Source: Symsagittifera roscoffensis (Eukaryota; Xenacoelomorpha; Acoela; Convolutidae). Taken from it: 64,000 nucleotides of DNA. Positions 1 through 9,953 of this stretch are shown here, one piece after another. The position numbers were made by a program, and so were the translations under genes. The stretch is from contig NW_026970820.1 of the NCBI RefSeq assembly GCF_963678635.1, positions 806,001 through 870,000 of the forward strand, in the 5' to 3' direction. The notes beneath the pieces were generated by a model. It was not told where the DNA came from and ran no database searches. It worked only from the letters and a program-made list of their open reading frames with translations. Numbering within the stretch: the stretch's first letter is position 1; each line of letters opens with the position of its first letter.

Positions 1-172
1 AAGGCACCTTTGAGCCAACTTGAGAAACTGGAACCTAAACAAGCTGCACAGATGGTCAAAATGAGCCATTTTCAGCGTGATAACACGCCTGGAAGAAGAA
101 AAACTCCAGAAAAGAAAGAAAATTATGAACTTTAACCTTTTTTCTTCTTTAAATGGCGATACTTAGAATAAT

Positions 173-186
173 TTTTCAGCTGAAAA
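173..186. repeat. Perfect 14-bp palindrome TTTTCAGCTGAAAA in family A
   Basis: Self-complementary over all 14 bases and present at the same place in nearly every A unit. It is lost by deletion in unit 18 and trimmed in unit 3. The left half also looks like a nematode 3' splice site (TTTTCAG), but no exon follows. Confidence 0.6.
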
Positions 187-878
187 GTTCAAAAAATATC
201 AAAAATTTCAAATTTTGACAAAAATTTTAAAAAATCTCATCAGTCTATTTATTGGAGTGTTCGAGGTTTTGGGAGACCTTATCTGGCGGCTACCAACAAG
301 TGGATCACTCATTTTAAAGTTTTGAGAAAGGTCAAAAAAACATGTTTTTTTGATTTTTTTGACAGAATTCCGGAAGCAATATCTTGGCTAAAAACAAGAA
401 TGAGGGCCTAAAATTAGTACAAACAGTACTCCCACATAAGGTACATTAGGTTGGAAACAAAAAACTTACTCTGACTCAAAAATCGTTTTTTAACTTTATT
501 TCTGAACAAGAAATTGAAAAGAAATCAAAAACTTAAAAATATTTAGAAAAAAATGATTGTTTTGAAAAAGTGCTAATTTTTAGCTGAAACTTTTCATTTT
601 AGCTAATAAAGCCAGAGCACTGCCCTTTAAGCTCAAATAAATTAATTAGGCAAATTATTTTCAAGTTTTTTCGTTAGAGGCTTTCATTTTGAAAAAGTAT
701 TCAAAAATGGGTAAAAAAAAGTCAAAAAAATCAATTTTCTCCGATTGAAAAGCCTCCACTACCATGATGATTAGTTCGTTAGTTAGGACTGCTGAGATCA
801 ATTTAGACGTATTTTCATAAGTATATCAAAATTTTTATTTATTTTTGAGAATTAAGCAAAATAAAAACTTTTCCCAAA

Positions 879-895
879 TTGGGCAAAAAGCCCAA
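879..895 (+). other. Conserved hairpin TTGGGC-AAAAA-GCCCAA of family A
   Basis: Six-base-pair stem with an A5 loop about 250 nt before the unit end. The same stem and loop recur in every A unit that I checked (for example 3098-3114, same spacing from the end), in a region where the flanking A/T-rich sequence varies. Confidence 0.65.
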
Positions 896-975
896 ATTAG
901 CCCAAACACCTGTTAAAAATTGTTGGGTCAAAAAGTCACAAAAGGAAACCCCTATTCGTTTGACATTTTAGGGCC

Positions 976-1001
976 GCATGCAAAAAATTAGACCAATCTA
1001 A
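976..1001 (+). other. GCATGC core followed by TTAGA/TCTAA hairpin, shared subterminal motif
   Basis: GCATGC is followed by an A-run and ATTAG. In family A a 5-bp hairpin TTAGA-CCAA-TCTAA starts 7 nt after GCATGC. The motif lies about 150 nt before the 3' end in A, B and C, in diverged form in D (24774 region), and once per 520-bp subrepeat in B and C. Its function is unknown. The conserved distance to CTAG suggests it belongs to the 3' functional end. Confidence 0.7.
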
Positions 1002-1072
1002 CCTGACAATTTCGAGAATCGACTTTTTTGCAAAATTTCTCTATAGTCCATTTGAGGGATATTACTTGTACC

Positions 1073-1093
1073 GGTGGGGGCCCCTACCCCACC
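1073..1093 (+). other. Terminal 3' hairpin, family A alpha type
   Basis: Arms GGTGGGG and CCCCACC pair perfectly over 7 bp around loop GCCCCTA, and 37 nt remain to the end of CTAG. The beta type (for example 3291-3310) has the same arms and a one-base-shorter loop. Its position next to a fixed CTAG end fits the termination hairpin of Helitron-like elements, except that the spacing is longer than the roughly 10-12 nt usual there. Confidence 0.8.
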
Positions 1094-1140
1094 TCAAAAA
1101 ATTTTGTAATGCTGGAACGCGGCCACCTAGCACCCTCAAG

Positions 1141-1150
1141 GTCACGTGAC
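1141..1150. other. 5' subterminal palindrome GTCACGTGAC (A1-type start)
   Basis: Perfect 10-bp palindrome 10 nt after the junction, containing an E-box-like CACGTG. It defines the A1 class of 5' ends. Units 2, 14, 16 and 18 keep CACGTG but change the outer bases. It could be a protein-binding site or a cruciform seed; neither is shown by the sequence alone. Confidence 0.6.
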
Positions 1151-1577
1151 TTATTTTTGGTTTTGGTATTTTCTGAAACCAAAGCGAGCATGGTCATGCA
1201 TCGACATCATGTGCTCAAGCAAATACGTGGACTTCTACGCATTCCCATTCGCAATGCGCCCATCGGGCGAAAATGCCAATGCATAATTAATTTTGCCAGG
1301 TGAAAAAAAAATTTTAAAGAAAAATTCTGATAAATTTTAATCTAAACTATCACCAAAAAACGCAAAGATTTCAAATTGTAAAACAATCAAGTTTTTGCTA
1401 TTACCGGGCATGCAGTGAGACTGATTTCGGCAAAATTAAAAGAGAAAATGAAGGAAATGGAAAGAAAAAAACTGTTCAAAATAAGAACGCAACATCAAAA
1501 ATACTTATTTGATCTCTGCAAATGTCATAATTCCGATCAGGCTGATTTCAGATTTTAAGCATAGAATTTACGGTTAC

Positions 1578-1620
1578 GGCTGCTCCCTCTATAGGTCCCA
1601 GAGGGACCGAGTGAGCATCC
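1578..1620 (+). other. Compound hairpin of family A (inner order GGTCCC...GGGACC)
   Basis: 43 nt. Outer arms GGCTGCTC and GAGCATCC pair over 8 positions with one mismatch; next CTC/GAG; then inner arms GGTCCC and GGGACC around loop AGA. It is the most strongly conserved block of family A, at +441 to +448 in every complete copy: 3789, 6002, 8186, 10400, 12619, 14836, 17039, 21564, 25378, 27584, 29795, 32009, 34220, 36428, 38645, 40848 and 58976. B and C carry homologous outer arms with the inner arms in swapped order. Confidence 0.85.
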
Positions 1621-2116
1621 TACCTCGATCCAGGATAACGGATAGTTGTTTTTCATTTTTCATAAAATTTTTTTTTTCTTTAATGCTTGTTTTCATTTTC
1701 ACATGAGAAGCTGTAGACATTTCAAAACATTTTGATTTCATGAAACAATGGTTCTAAGAACAACTGACGTTAGGGTTGGTGAAATACGGTTGGTGAAAAC
1801 TGGTAAAGGATAATGTTGAGAAAAATTGTAAGCTTTAGGAAAATTTAAAAAACATGTTTTTTCTTCTTTTTTTTGTAAATCGGGAGAAATCATTCAAATT
1901 TTTAAATTTTACCTTAAACCAACTATTTTTCTTAAGTAATGAAGATTCCTGTTCTAGCCTTTTATGAAACTTTGGCAGAAAAAACATCAAAATTTTGAAA
2001 ATGTTTTAAAATAAAGAAAAACTATAAATTATGTTATTTTTGCAAAAAAAATCAAAAAATAGTAAATTTAAAAATTAAAAAAAAGTGAAAAACAATTGCG
2101 TATTGCGATTCAGCGT

Positions 2117-2132
2117 ACCCAAAATAGTGGGT
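2117..2132 (+). other. Hairpin ACCCA-N6-TGGGT in mid family A
   Basis: The 5-bp arms are the same in almost all A units while the six-base loop changes (AAATAG here, ACTTAG, ATTTAC, AATTAG and TTTTAG elsewhere). Unit 12 has a mismatch (TTGGT) and unit 16 a G in place of the first A. Confidence 0.55.
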
Positions 2133-3347
2133 CTAGCATTTTAAATTACCAAAAAACGTTGAAAATTGTAGATTTTATGAAGTTTTCATTTTGGCTATTT
2201 TTCCTTGTCGCCTCCACTTAAGGCACCTTTGAGCCAACTTGAGAAACTGGAATTTAAACAAGCTATACAGATAGTCTGAATGAGCCATTTTTAGCGTGAT
2301 AACACGCCTGGAAGAAAAAAACTGCAGAAAAGAAAGGAAATTTTGAACTTTGACCTTTTTTCTTCTTCAAATGGCGATACTTAGAATAATTTTTCAGCTG
2401 AAAAGTTCAAAAAAAATCAAAAAATTCAAATTTTGAAGAAATTTAAAAAAATTCTCATCAGTCTGTTTATTGGAGTCTTCGAGGTTTTAGAAGATCTTAT
2501 CTGGCGGCTAACAACAAAAGGATCACTTATTATAAAAATTTGAGAAAGGTCAAAAAAACATGTTTTTTCGATTTTTTTGACAGAATTCCGAAAGCAATAT
2601 CTTGGCTAAAAACAAGAATGAGGGCCTAAAATTAGTACAAACAGTACTCCCACATAAGGTACATTAGGTTGGAAACAAAAAATTTACTCTGACTCAAAAA
2701 TCGTTTTTTAACTTTATTTCTGAACAAGAAATTGAAAAGAAATCAAAAACTTAAAAATTTTTTGAAAAAAATGATTGTTTTGAAAAAGTGCCAAATTTTA
2801 GCTGAAACTTTTCATTTTAGCTAAGAAAGCCAGAACAATGCCCTTTAAGCTCAAATAAATTAATATAGCAATTTTTATTCAAGTTTTTTCGTTAGAGGCT
2901 TTTTTTTTGAAAAAGTATTCAAAAATAGGTAAAAAAAAGTCAAAAAAATCAATTTTCTCCGATTCAAAAACGTCCACTACCATGATGATTTGTTCGTTAG
3001 ATAGGACTGCTGAGATCACTTTAGACTTACTTTCATAAAAATATCAAAATTTTTACTTATTTTTGAGAATTAGGCAAAATAAAAACTTTTCCCAGATTGG
3101 GCAAAAAGCCCAAATTAGCCCAAACACCTGTTAAAAATTGTTCGGTCAAAAAATCACAAAAGGAAACCCCTATTCGTTTGACATTTTAGGGCCGCATGCA
3201 AAAATTTAGACCAATCTAACCTGACAATTTCGAGAATCGACTTTTTTGTCAAAATTCTCTAAAGACCAATTTAGGGAGATTACTTGTACCGGTGGGGGCC
3301 CTACCCCACCTAAAAAATTTTTGAAATGCTGGAACGCGGCCACCTAG

Positions 3348-5556
3348 CACCCTCAAGGTCACGTGTTGGATTTTTGTTTCTGGTATTTTCTGAAACCAAA
3401 AGAGAGCGTGGTCATGCATCTACATCATGTGCTCAAGCAAATACGTGGACTTTTACGCATTCCCATTCGCAATGCGCCCTTCGGGCGCAAATGCCAATGC
3501 TCAATTAATTTTGCCAGGTGCAAATTTTTAAAGAAAATTTCTGATGAATTTTAACTTAAACTACCAACAAAAAACGCAAAGATTTCAAAGTGTGAAACAA
3601 TCAAGTGTTTGCTAATACCGGGCATGCAGTGAGACTGATTTCGGCAAAATAAAATAGAAAATGAAGGAAATGGAAAGAAAAAAATTGTTCAAAATAAGAA
3701 CGCATTATCAAAAACTTATTTGATCTCCGATAATGTCATAATTCCGATCAAGCTGATTTCAGATTTTAAGCGTAGAGTTTACGGTTACGGCTGCTCCCTC
3801 TACAGGTCCCAGAGGGACCGAGTGAGCATCCTACGTCGATCCAGGATAACGGATAGTTGTTTTTAATTTTTCACAAAATATTTTTTCACTAATGCTTGTT
3901 TTCAATTCCTCATGAGAAGCTGTTTAAATTTTAAAAAATTGATTTTATTAATCAATGCCTCCAAGAACAACTGATTTTAGTGGGTTGCAAATGCGGTTGG
4001 TGAAAACTTGTAAGGGATAATGATGAGAAAAATTTTAAGTTTTCAAATGAATTTAAAAACAGTTTTTTTCTTTTTTTCTTTTGTAAATCGGGAGAAATGA
4101 TTCAGTTTTTTTAAGTTTTCCTCGCACCACCCACTGTTCATAAGTAATGAAGATTCCTGTTCTAGCCGTTTATAAAACTTTGGCAGAAAAAACATCAATA
4201 TGATGTAAAATGTTTTAAAAAAGAGAAAAAAATAAAAATTATGTTTTTTTTTTAAAAATCTAAAATTTGTAATTTTCAAAATTGAAAAAAAGTAAACATT
4301 AATTGCATATTACGATCCAACGTACCCAACTTAGTGGGTATAGCATTTTGAATTACCAAAAAATGTTGAAAATTGTAGATTTTATGAAGTTTTCATTTTG
4401 GCTATTTTTCCTTGTCGCCTCCACTTAAGGCACCTTTGAGCCAACTTGAGAAAGTGGAACCTAAACAAGCTATACAGATAGTCTCTATGAACCATTTTCA
4501 GCGTGATAACACGCCTGGAAGAAAAAAAGTTCCAGAAAAGAAAAAACATTTTGAACTTTAACCTTTTTTCTTCTTCAAATGGCGATACTTAGAAAAAATT
4601 TTCAGCTGAAAAGTTCAAAAAAAATCAAAAAATTCAAATTTTGAAAAAATTTTAAAAAAATCTCATCATTCTGTTTATTGGAGTCTTCGAGGTTTTGGGA
4701 GACCTTATCTGGCGGCTAACAACAAGTGGATCACTTATTTTAAAATTTTGAGAAAGGTCAAAAAAACATGTTTTTTCGACTTTTTTGACAGAATTTCGAA
4801 AGCAATATCTTGGCTAAAAACAAGAATGAGGGCCTAAAGTTAGTACAAACAGTACTCCCACATAAGGTACATTAGGTTGGAAACAAAAAATTTACTCTGA
4901 CTCAAAAATCGTTTTTTAACTTTATTTCTGAACAAGAAATTGAAAAGAAATGAAAAACTTAAAAATTTTTTGAAAAAAAAGATTGTTTTGAAAAAGTGCC
5001 AATTTTTAGCTGAAACTTTTCATTTTAGCTAATAAAGCCAGAGCAATGCCCTTTAAGCTCAAATAAATTAATTATGCAAATTATTTTGAAGTTTTTTCGT
5101 TAAAGCCTTTTATTTTGAAAAAGTATTCAAAAATGGGTAAAAAAAAGTCAAAAAAAATCAATTTTCTCCGATTCAAAAACCTCCACTACCATGATGATTA
5201 GTTCGTTAGATAGGACTGCTGAGATCAATTTAGACGTATTTTCATAAGTATATCAAAATTTTTATTTATTTTTGAGAATTAAGCAAAATAAAAACTTTTC
5301 CCAAATTGGGCAAAAAGCCCAAATTAGCCCAAACACCTGTTAAAAATTGTTGGGTCAAAAAATCACAAAAGGAAACCCCTATTCGTTTGACATTTTAGGG
5401 CCGCATGCAAAAAATTAGACCAATCTAACCTGACAATTTCGAGAATCGACTTTTTTGTCAAAATTCTCTAAAGACCAATTTAGGGAGATTACTTGTACCG
5501 GTGGGGGCCCTACCCCACCTAAAAAATTTTTGAAATGCTGGAACGCGGCCACCTAG
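3348..5556 (+). mobile_element. Unit 2: family A, A1 5' end, beta 3' end
   Basis: Complete, 2209 bp. The 5' palindrome is reduced to CACGTG (followed by TTGG). Small hairpin 3473-3489 (TGCGCCC-TTC-GGGCGCA), compound hairpin 3789-3831, terminal hairpin 5500-5519. Confidence 0.9.
3473..3489 (+). other. Small CCC-TTC-GGG hairpin near the 5' end of family A
   Basis: Seven-base-pair stem TGCGCCC/GGGCGCA with a TTC triloop; as RNA it would be a C(UUCG)G tetraloop. An outer GCATT...AATGC pairing flanks it. The same hairpin is in every complete A unit at about +122 to +128. A few copies have loop changes (ATC, TTT, TTG) or one weak pair (units 7, 12, 13, 18). Confidence 0.8.
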
Positions 5557-5575
5557 CACAATCAGGTACTAGTGG
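5557..5575 (+). other. A2-type 5' end with ACTAGT
   Basis: After CTAG come CACAA and TCAGGTACTAGTG, with palindrome ACTAGT at 5568-5573. It replaces the GTCACGTGAC palindrome of A1 at the same offset. Used by units 3, 4 (CACAG), 5, 6, 12 and 27. Confidence 0.6.
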
Positions 5576-7742
5576 TGGATGTTTGTTTTTCGTATTTAGT
5601 CAAACCAAAAGAGAGCGTGGTCATGCATCGACATCATGTGCTCAAGCAAATATGTGGACTTCTACGCATTCCCATTCGCAATGCGCCCTTCGGGCGCAAA
5701 TGCCAATGCTCAACTAATTTTGCCAGGTGAAAAAAAATTTTACAGAAAAATTCTGAGAAATTTTAATTTAAACTATCACCAAAAAACGCAAAGAATTCAA
5801 AGTGTGAAACAATCAAGATTTTGCTATTACCGAGCATGCAGTGAGACTGATTTCGGCAAAAGTAAAAGAGAAAATGAAGGAAATGGAAAGAAAAAAACTG
5901 TTCAAAATAAGAACGCAACATCAAAAACTTATTTGATATCCGCTAATGTCATAATTCCCATCAGGCTGATTTCAGATTTTAGGCGTAGATTTTACGGTTA
6001 CGGCTGCTCTCTCTACAGGTCCCAGAGGGACCGAGTGAGCATCCTACCTCGATCCAGGATAACGGATAGTTGTTTTAAATTTTTCACAAAATATTTTTTC
6101 ACTAATGCTTGTTTTCAATTCCTCATGAGAAGCTGTATAAATTTTAAAAAATTGATTTTTTAATCAATGCTTCCAAGAACAACTGATGTTAGGCGGTTAC
6201 AAATGCGGTTGGTGAAAACTAGTTAGGGATAATGATGAGAAAAATTGTAAGTTTTCAAATGAAATTAAAAACAGTTTTTTTCTTTTTTTCTTTTGTAAAT
6301 CGGGAGAAATGAATCAGTTTTTTTTATGTTTTCCTCGCACCACCCACTGTTCCTAAGAAATGAAGATTCCTGTTCTAGCCGTTTATAACACTTTGGCAGA
6401 AAAAACATCAATATGATGTAAAATGTTTTAAAAAAGAGAAAAAGTTAAAAATTATGTTTTTTTTTTAAAAATCAAAAAATTGTAATTTTCAAAATTGAAA
6501 AAAAGTAAAAATTAATTGCATATTACAATTCACCGTACCCAACTTAGTGGGTATAGCATTTTAAATAACCAAAAAATGTTGAAAATTGTAGATTTTATGA
6601 AGTTTTCATTTTGGCTATTTTTCCTTGTCGCCTCCACTTAAGGCACCTTTGAGCCAACTTGAGAAACTGGAACCTAAACAAGCTATACAGATAGTCTGAA
6701 TGAGCCATTTTCAGCGTGATAACACGCCTGGAAGAAAAAAAACTCCAGAAAAGAGAGAAAATTTTGAACTTTAACCTTTTTTCTTCTTCAGCTGAAAAGT
6801 TCAAAAAAAATCAAAAAAATCAAATTTTGAAAAAATTTTAAAAAAATCTCATCAGTCTGTTTATTGGAGTCTTCGAGGTTTTGGGAGATCTTATCTATCG
6901 GCTAACAACAAAAGGATCACTTATTATAAAAATTTGAGAAAGGTCAAAAAAACATGTTTTTTCGATTTTTTTGACAGAATTCCGAAAGCAATATCTTGGC
7001 TAAAAACAAAAATGAGGGCCTAAAATTAGTACAAACCGTACTCCCACATAAAGTACGTTAGGTTGGAAACAAAAAATTGACTCTGACTCAAAAATCGTTT
7101 TTTAACTTTATTTCTGAACAAAAAATTGTAAAAAAATCTAAAATTAAAAAAATTTTTGAAAAAAACGATTGTTTTGAAAAAGTGCCAATTTTTAGCTGAA
7201 ACTTTTCATTTTAGCTAAGAAAGCCAGAGCAATCTTCTTTAAGCTCAAATAATTTAATTAAGCAAATTATTTTCAAGTTTTTTCGTTAAAGGCTTTTATT
7301 TTGAAAAAGTATTCAAAAATGGGTAAAAAAAAGTCAAAAAAATCAATTTTCTCAGATTCAAAAACCTCCACCACCATGATGATTAGTTCGCTAGATAGGA
7401 CTGCTGAAACCAATTTAGACGTATTTTCATAAGTTTATCAAAAATTTTATTTATTTTTGAGAATTAAGCAAAATAAAAACTTTTCCCAAATTGGGCAAAA
7501 AGCCCAAATTAGCCCAAACACCTGTTAAAAATTGTTGGGTCAAAAAGTCACAAAAGGAAACCCCTATTCGTTTGACATTTTAGGGCCGCATGCAAAAAAT
7601 TAGACCAATCTAACCTGACAATTTCGAGAATCGACTTTTTTGCAAAATTTCTCTATAGTCCATTTGAGGGATATTACTTGTACCGGTGGGGGCCCCTACC
7701 CCACCTCAAAAAATTTTGTAATGCTGGAACGCGGCCACCTAG
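5557..7742 (+). mobile_element. Unit 3: family A, A2 5' end, alpha 3' end, with internal deletion
   Basis: Complete, 2186 bp, the shortest A copy. It starts CACAA then TCAGGTACTAGTG. About 26 bp normally between CTTCTTCA and GCTGAAAAG are missing near 6790, apparently between short direct repeats ending in TTCA. Small hairpin 5682-5698, compound hairpin 6002-6044, terminal hairpin 7685-7705. A 175-codon frame at 5636-6163 is open only in this copy. Confidence 0.9.
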
Positions 7743-9953
7743 CACAGTCAGGTACTAGTGTTTTATTTTTGTTTTTCGTATTTTGTCAAGCCAAAAGAGA
7801 GTGTAGTCAAGCATCAACATCATGTGCTCAAGCAAATACGTGGACTTCTACGCATTCCCATTCGCAATGCGCCCTTCGGGCGCAAATGCCAATGCTCAAT
7901 TAATTTTGCCAGGTGAAAATTTTTTAAAAAAAAAAACTCTGATGAATTTTAACTTAAACTACCACCAAAAACGCAAAGATTTCAAAGTGTGAATTAATCA
8001 AGTATTTGATAATACCGGGCATGCAGTGAGACTGATTTCGGCAAAATTAAAATGGAAAATGAAGGAAATGGAAAGAAAAAAATGTTCAAAATTAGAACGC
8101 ATTATCAAAAACTTATTTGATCTCCGCTAATGTCATAATTCCGATCAGGCTGATTTCAGATTTTAAGCGTAGAGTTTACGGTTACGGCTGCTCCCTCTAC
8201 AGGTCCCAGAGGGACCGAGTGAGCATCCTACCTCGATCCAGGATAACGGATAGTTGTTTTTAGTTTTTCACAAAATGTTTTTTCACTATTCCTTGTTTTC
8301 AATTCCTCATGAGAAGCTGTATTAACTTTCAAAAAAATTGATTTTATTAATCAATGCTTCCAAGAACAACTGATGTTAGGCGGTTACAAATGCGGTTGGT
8401 GAAAACTAGTATGGGATAATGATGACAAAATTTGTAAGTTTTCAAATGAATTTAAAAACAGTTTTTTGCTTTTTTCTTTTATAAATTGGGAGAAATGAAT
8501 CACTTTTTTTTAAGTTTTCCTCGCACCACCCACTGTTCTTAAGTAATGAAGATTCCTGTTCTAGCCGTTTATTACACTTTGGCAGAAACAACATCAATAG
8601 AAGTAAAATGTTTAAAAAAAAAAAAATTAAAAATTATGTTTTTTTTTTTAAAAAGTCAAAAATTTGTAATTTTCAAAATTGAAAAAAAGTGAAAATTAAT
8701 TGCGTATTACGATTCAGCGTACCCAACTTAGTGGGTCTAGCATTTTAAATTACCAAAAAATGTTAAAAATTGTAGATTTTATGAAGTTTTCATTCTGGCT
8801 ATGTTTCCTTGTCGCCTCCACTTAAGGCACCTTTGAGCCAACTTGAGAAACTGGAACCTAAACAAGCTAAGCAGATAGTCTGAATGAGCCATTTTTAGCT
8901 TGATAACACGCCTGGAAGAAAAAAAAATCCAGAAAAGAAAGAAATTTTTGAACTTTAACCTTTTTTTCTTCTTCAAATGGCGATACTTAGAATAATTTTT
9001 CAGCTGAAAAGTTCAAAAAAAATCGAAAAATTCGAATTTTGAAAAATTTTTAAAAAAATCTCATCAGTCTGTTCATTGGAGTCTTCGAAGTTTTTGGAGA
9101 CCTTATCTGGCGACTAACAACAAGTGGATCACTTATTTTAAAATTTTGAGAAAGGACAAAAAAACATGTTTTTTCGACTTTTTTCACAGAATTCCGAAAG
9201 CAATATCTTGGCTAAAAACAAGAATGAGGGCCTAAAATTAGTACAAACAGTACTCCCACATAAGGTACATTAGGATGGAAACAAAAAATTTACTCTGACT
9301 CAATAATCGTTTTTTAACTTTATTTCTGAACAAGAAATTGAAAAGAAATCAAAAACTTAAAATTTTTTTGAAAAAAATGATTTTTTTTAAAAAGTGCCAA
9401 TTTTTAGCTGAAACTTTTCATTTTAGCTAAGAAAACCAGAGCAATGCCCTTTAAGCTCAATTAAATTAATATAGCAAATTGTTTTCAAGTTTTTTCGTTA
9501 AAAGCTTTCATTTTGAAAGAGTAGTCAAAATTGGGTAAAAAAAATTAAAAAAAATCAATTTTCTCAGATTCAAAAACCTCCACCACCATGATAATTAGTT
9601 CGTTAGATAGGACTCCTAAGATCAATTTAGACTTATTTTCATAAAAATATCAAAATTTTTACTTATTTTTGAGAATTAAGCAAAATAAAAATTTTTCCCA
9701 AATTGGGCAAAAAGCCCAAATTAGCCCAAACACCTGTTAAAAATTGTTGGGTCAAAAAATCACAAAAGGAAACCCCTATTCGTTTGACATTTTAGGGCTG
9801 CATGCAAAAAATTAGACCAATCTAACCTGACAATTTCGAGAATCAACTTTTTTGTCAAAATTCTCTAAAGACCAATTTAGGGAGATTACTTGTACCGGTG
9901 GGGGCCCTACCCCACCTAAAAAATTTTTGAAATGCTGGAACGCGGCCACCTAG
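7743..9953 (+). mobile_element. Unit 4: family A, A2 5' end, beta 3' end
   Basis: Complete, 2211 bp. The 5' end is of A2 type, with CACAG in place of CACAA. From roughly 8560 to the end it matches unit 7 (A1 start) much more closely than other A2 units, so this copy looks mosaic. Small hairpin 7868-7884, compound hairpin 8186-8228, terminal hairpin 9897-9916. Confidence 0.9.

Larger units (their letters stand above)
1..1130 (+). mobile_element. Unit 0: family A, 3' part only (alpha-type 3' end)
   Basis: The left window edge cuts this unit; by alignment to unit 1 about the first 1.09 kb is missing. Landmarks: 14-base palindrome TTTTCAGCTGAAAA at 173-186, TTGGGC/GCCCAA hairpin 879-895, GCATGC 976-981, TTAGA/TCTAA hairpin 988-1001, terminal hairpin 1073-1093, CTAG ending at 1130. 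The last 100 nt carry the alpha variant (TTCTCTATAGTCCATTTGAG). Confidence 0.9.
1131..3347 (+). mobile_element. Unit 1: family A, A1 5' end, beta 3' end
   Basis: Complete, 2217 bp. It starts CACCC then TCAAGGTCACGTGAC. The small hairpin at 1257-1269 has loop ATC instead of the usual TTC and only 5 bp. Compound hairpin 1578-1620, ACCCA/TGGGT hairpin 2117-2132, terminal hairpin 3291-3310, CTAG ends at 3347. Apart from these structures the body is A/T-rich sequence with no gene. Confidence 0.9.

Noticed and set aside
640..660. TTAGGC resembling the nematode telomere repeat
   Set aside because: Single occurrences only, never in tandem.
1028..1303. Recurrent frame starting MQNFSIVHL that crosses unit junctions
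   Set aside because: It runs from the 3' end of one unit into the next and changes its C-terminal half with each neighbour, so it is a chance product of joining conserved ends.
1624..1633. CCTCGATCC resembling a Pol III box B
   Set aside because: Only partly matches the consensus, and no box A lies at a suitable distance.
1616..1635. ATCCT/AGGAT hairpin overlapping the end of the A compound hairpin, a possible switch
   Set aside because: Several copies (units 5, 6, 8, 15, 18, 19) break the stem, so pairing is not maintained.
1131..3347. Terminal inverted repeats and target-site duplications at unit borders
   Set aside because: The reverse complement of the 3' end (CTAGGTGGCCGCG) does not match any 5' end, and units abut without duplicated bases.
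5636..6163. Longest open frame (175 codons) and its shorter equivalents through the compound hairpin in many A units
   Set aside because: The shared peptide segment follows the conserved hairpin DNA. Unit 6 has a stop and unit 14 a frameshift in it, starts differ, and there is no sign of synonymous bias. Best explained by structure conservation.
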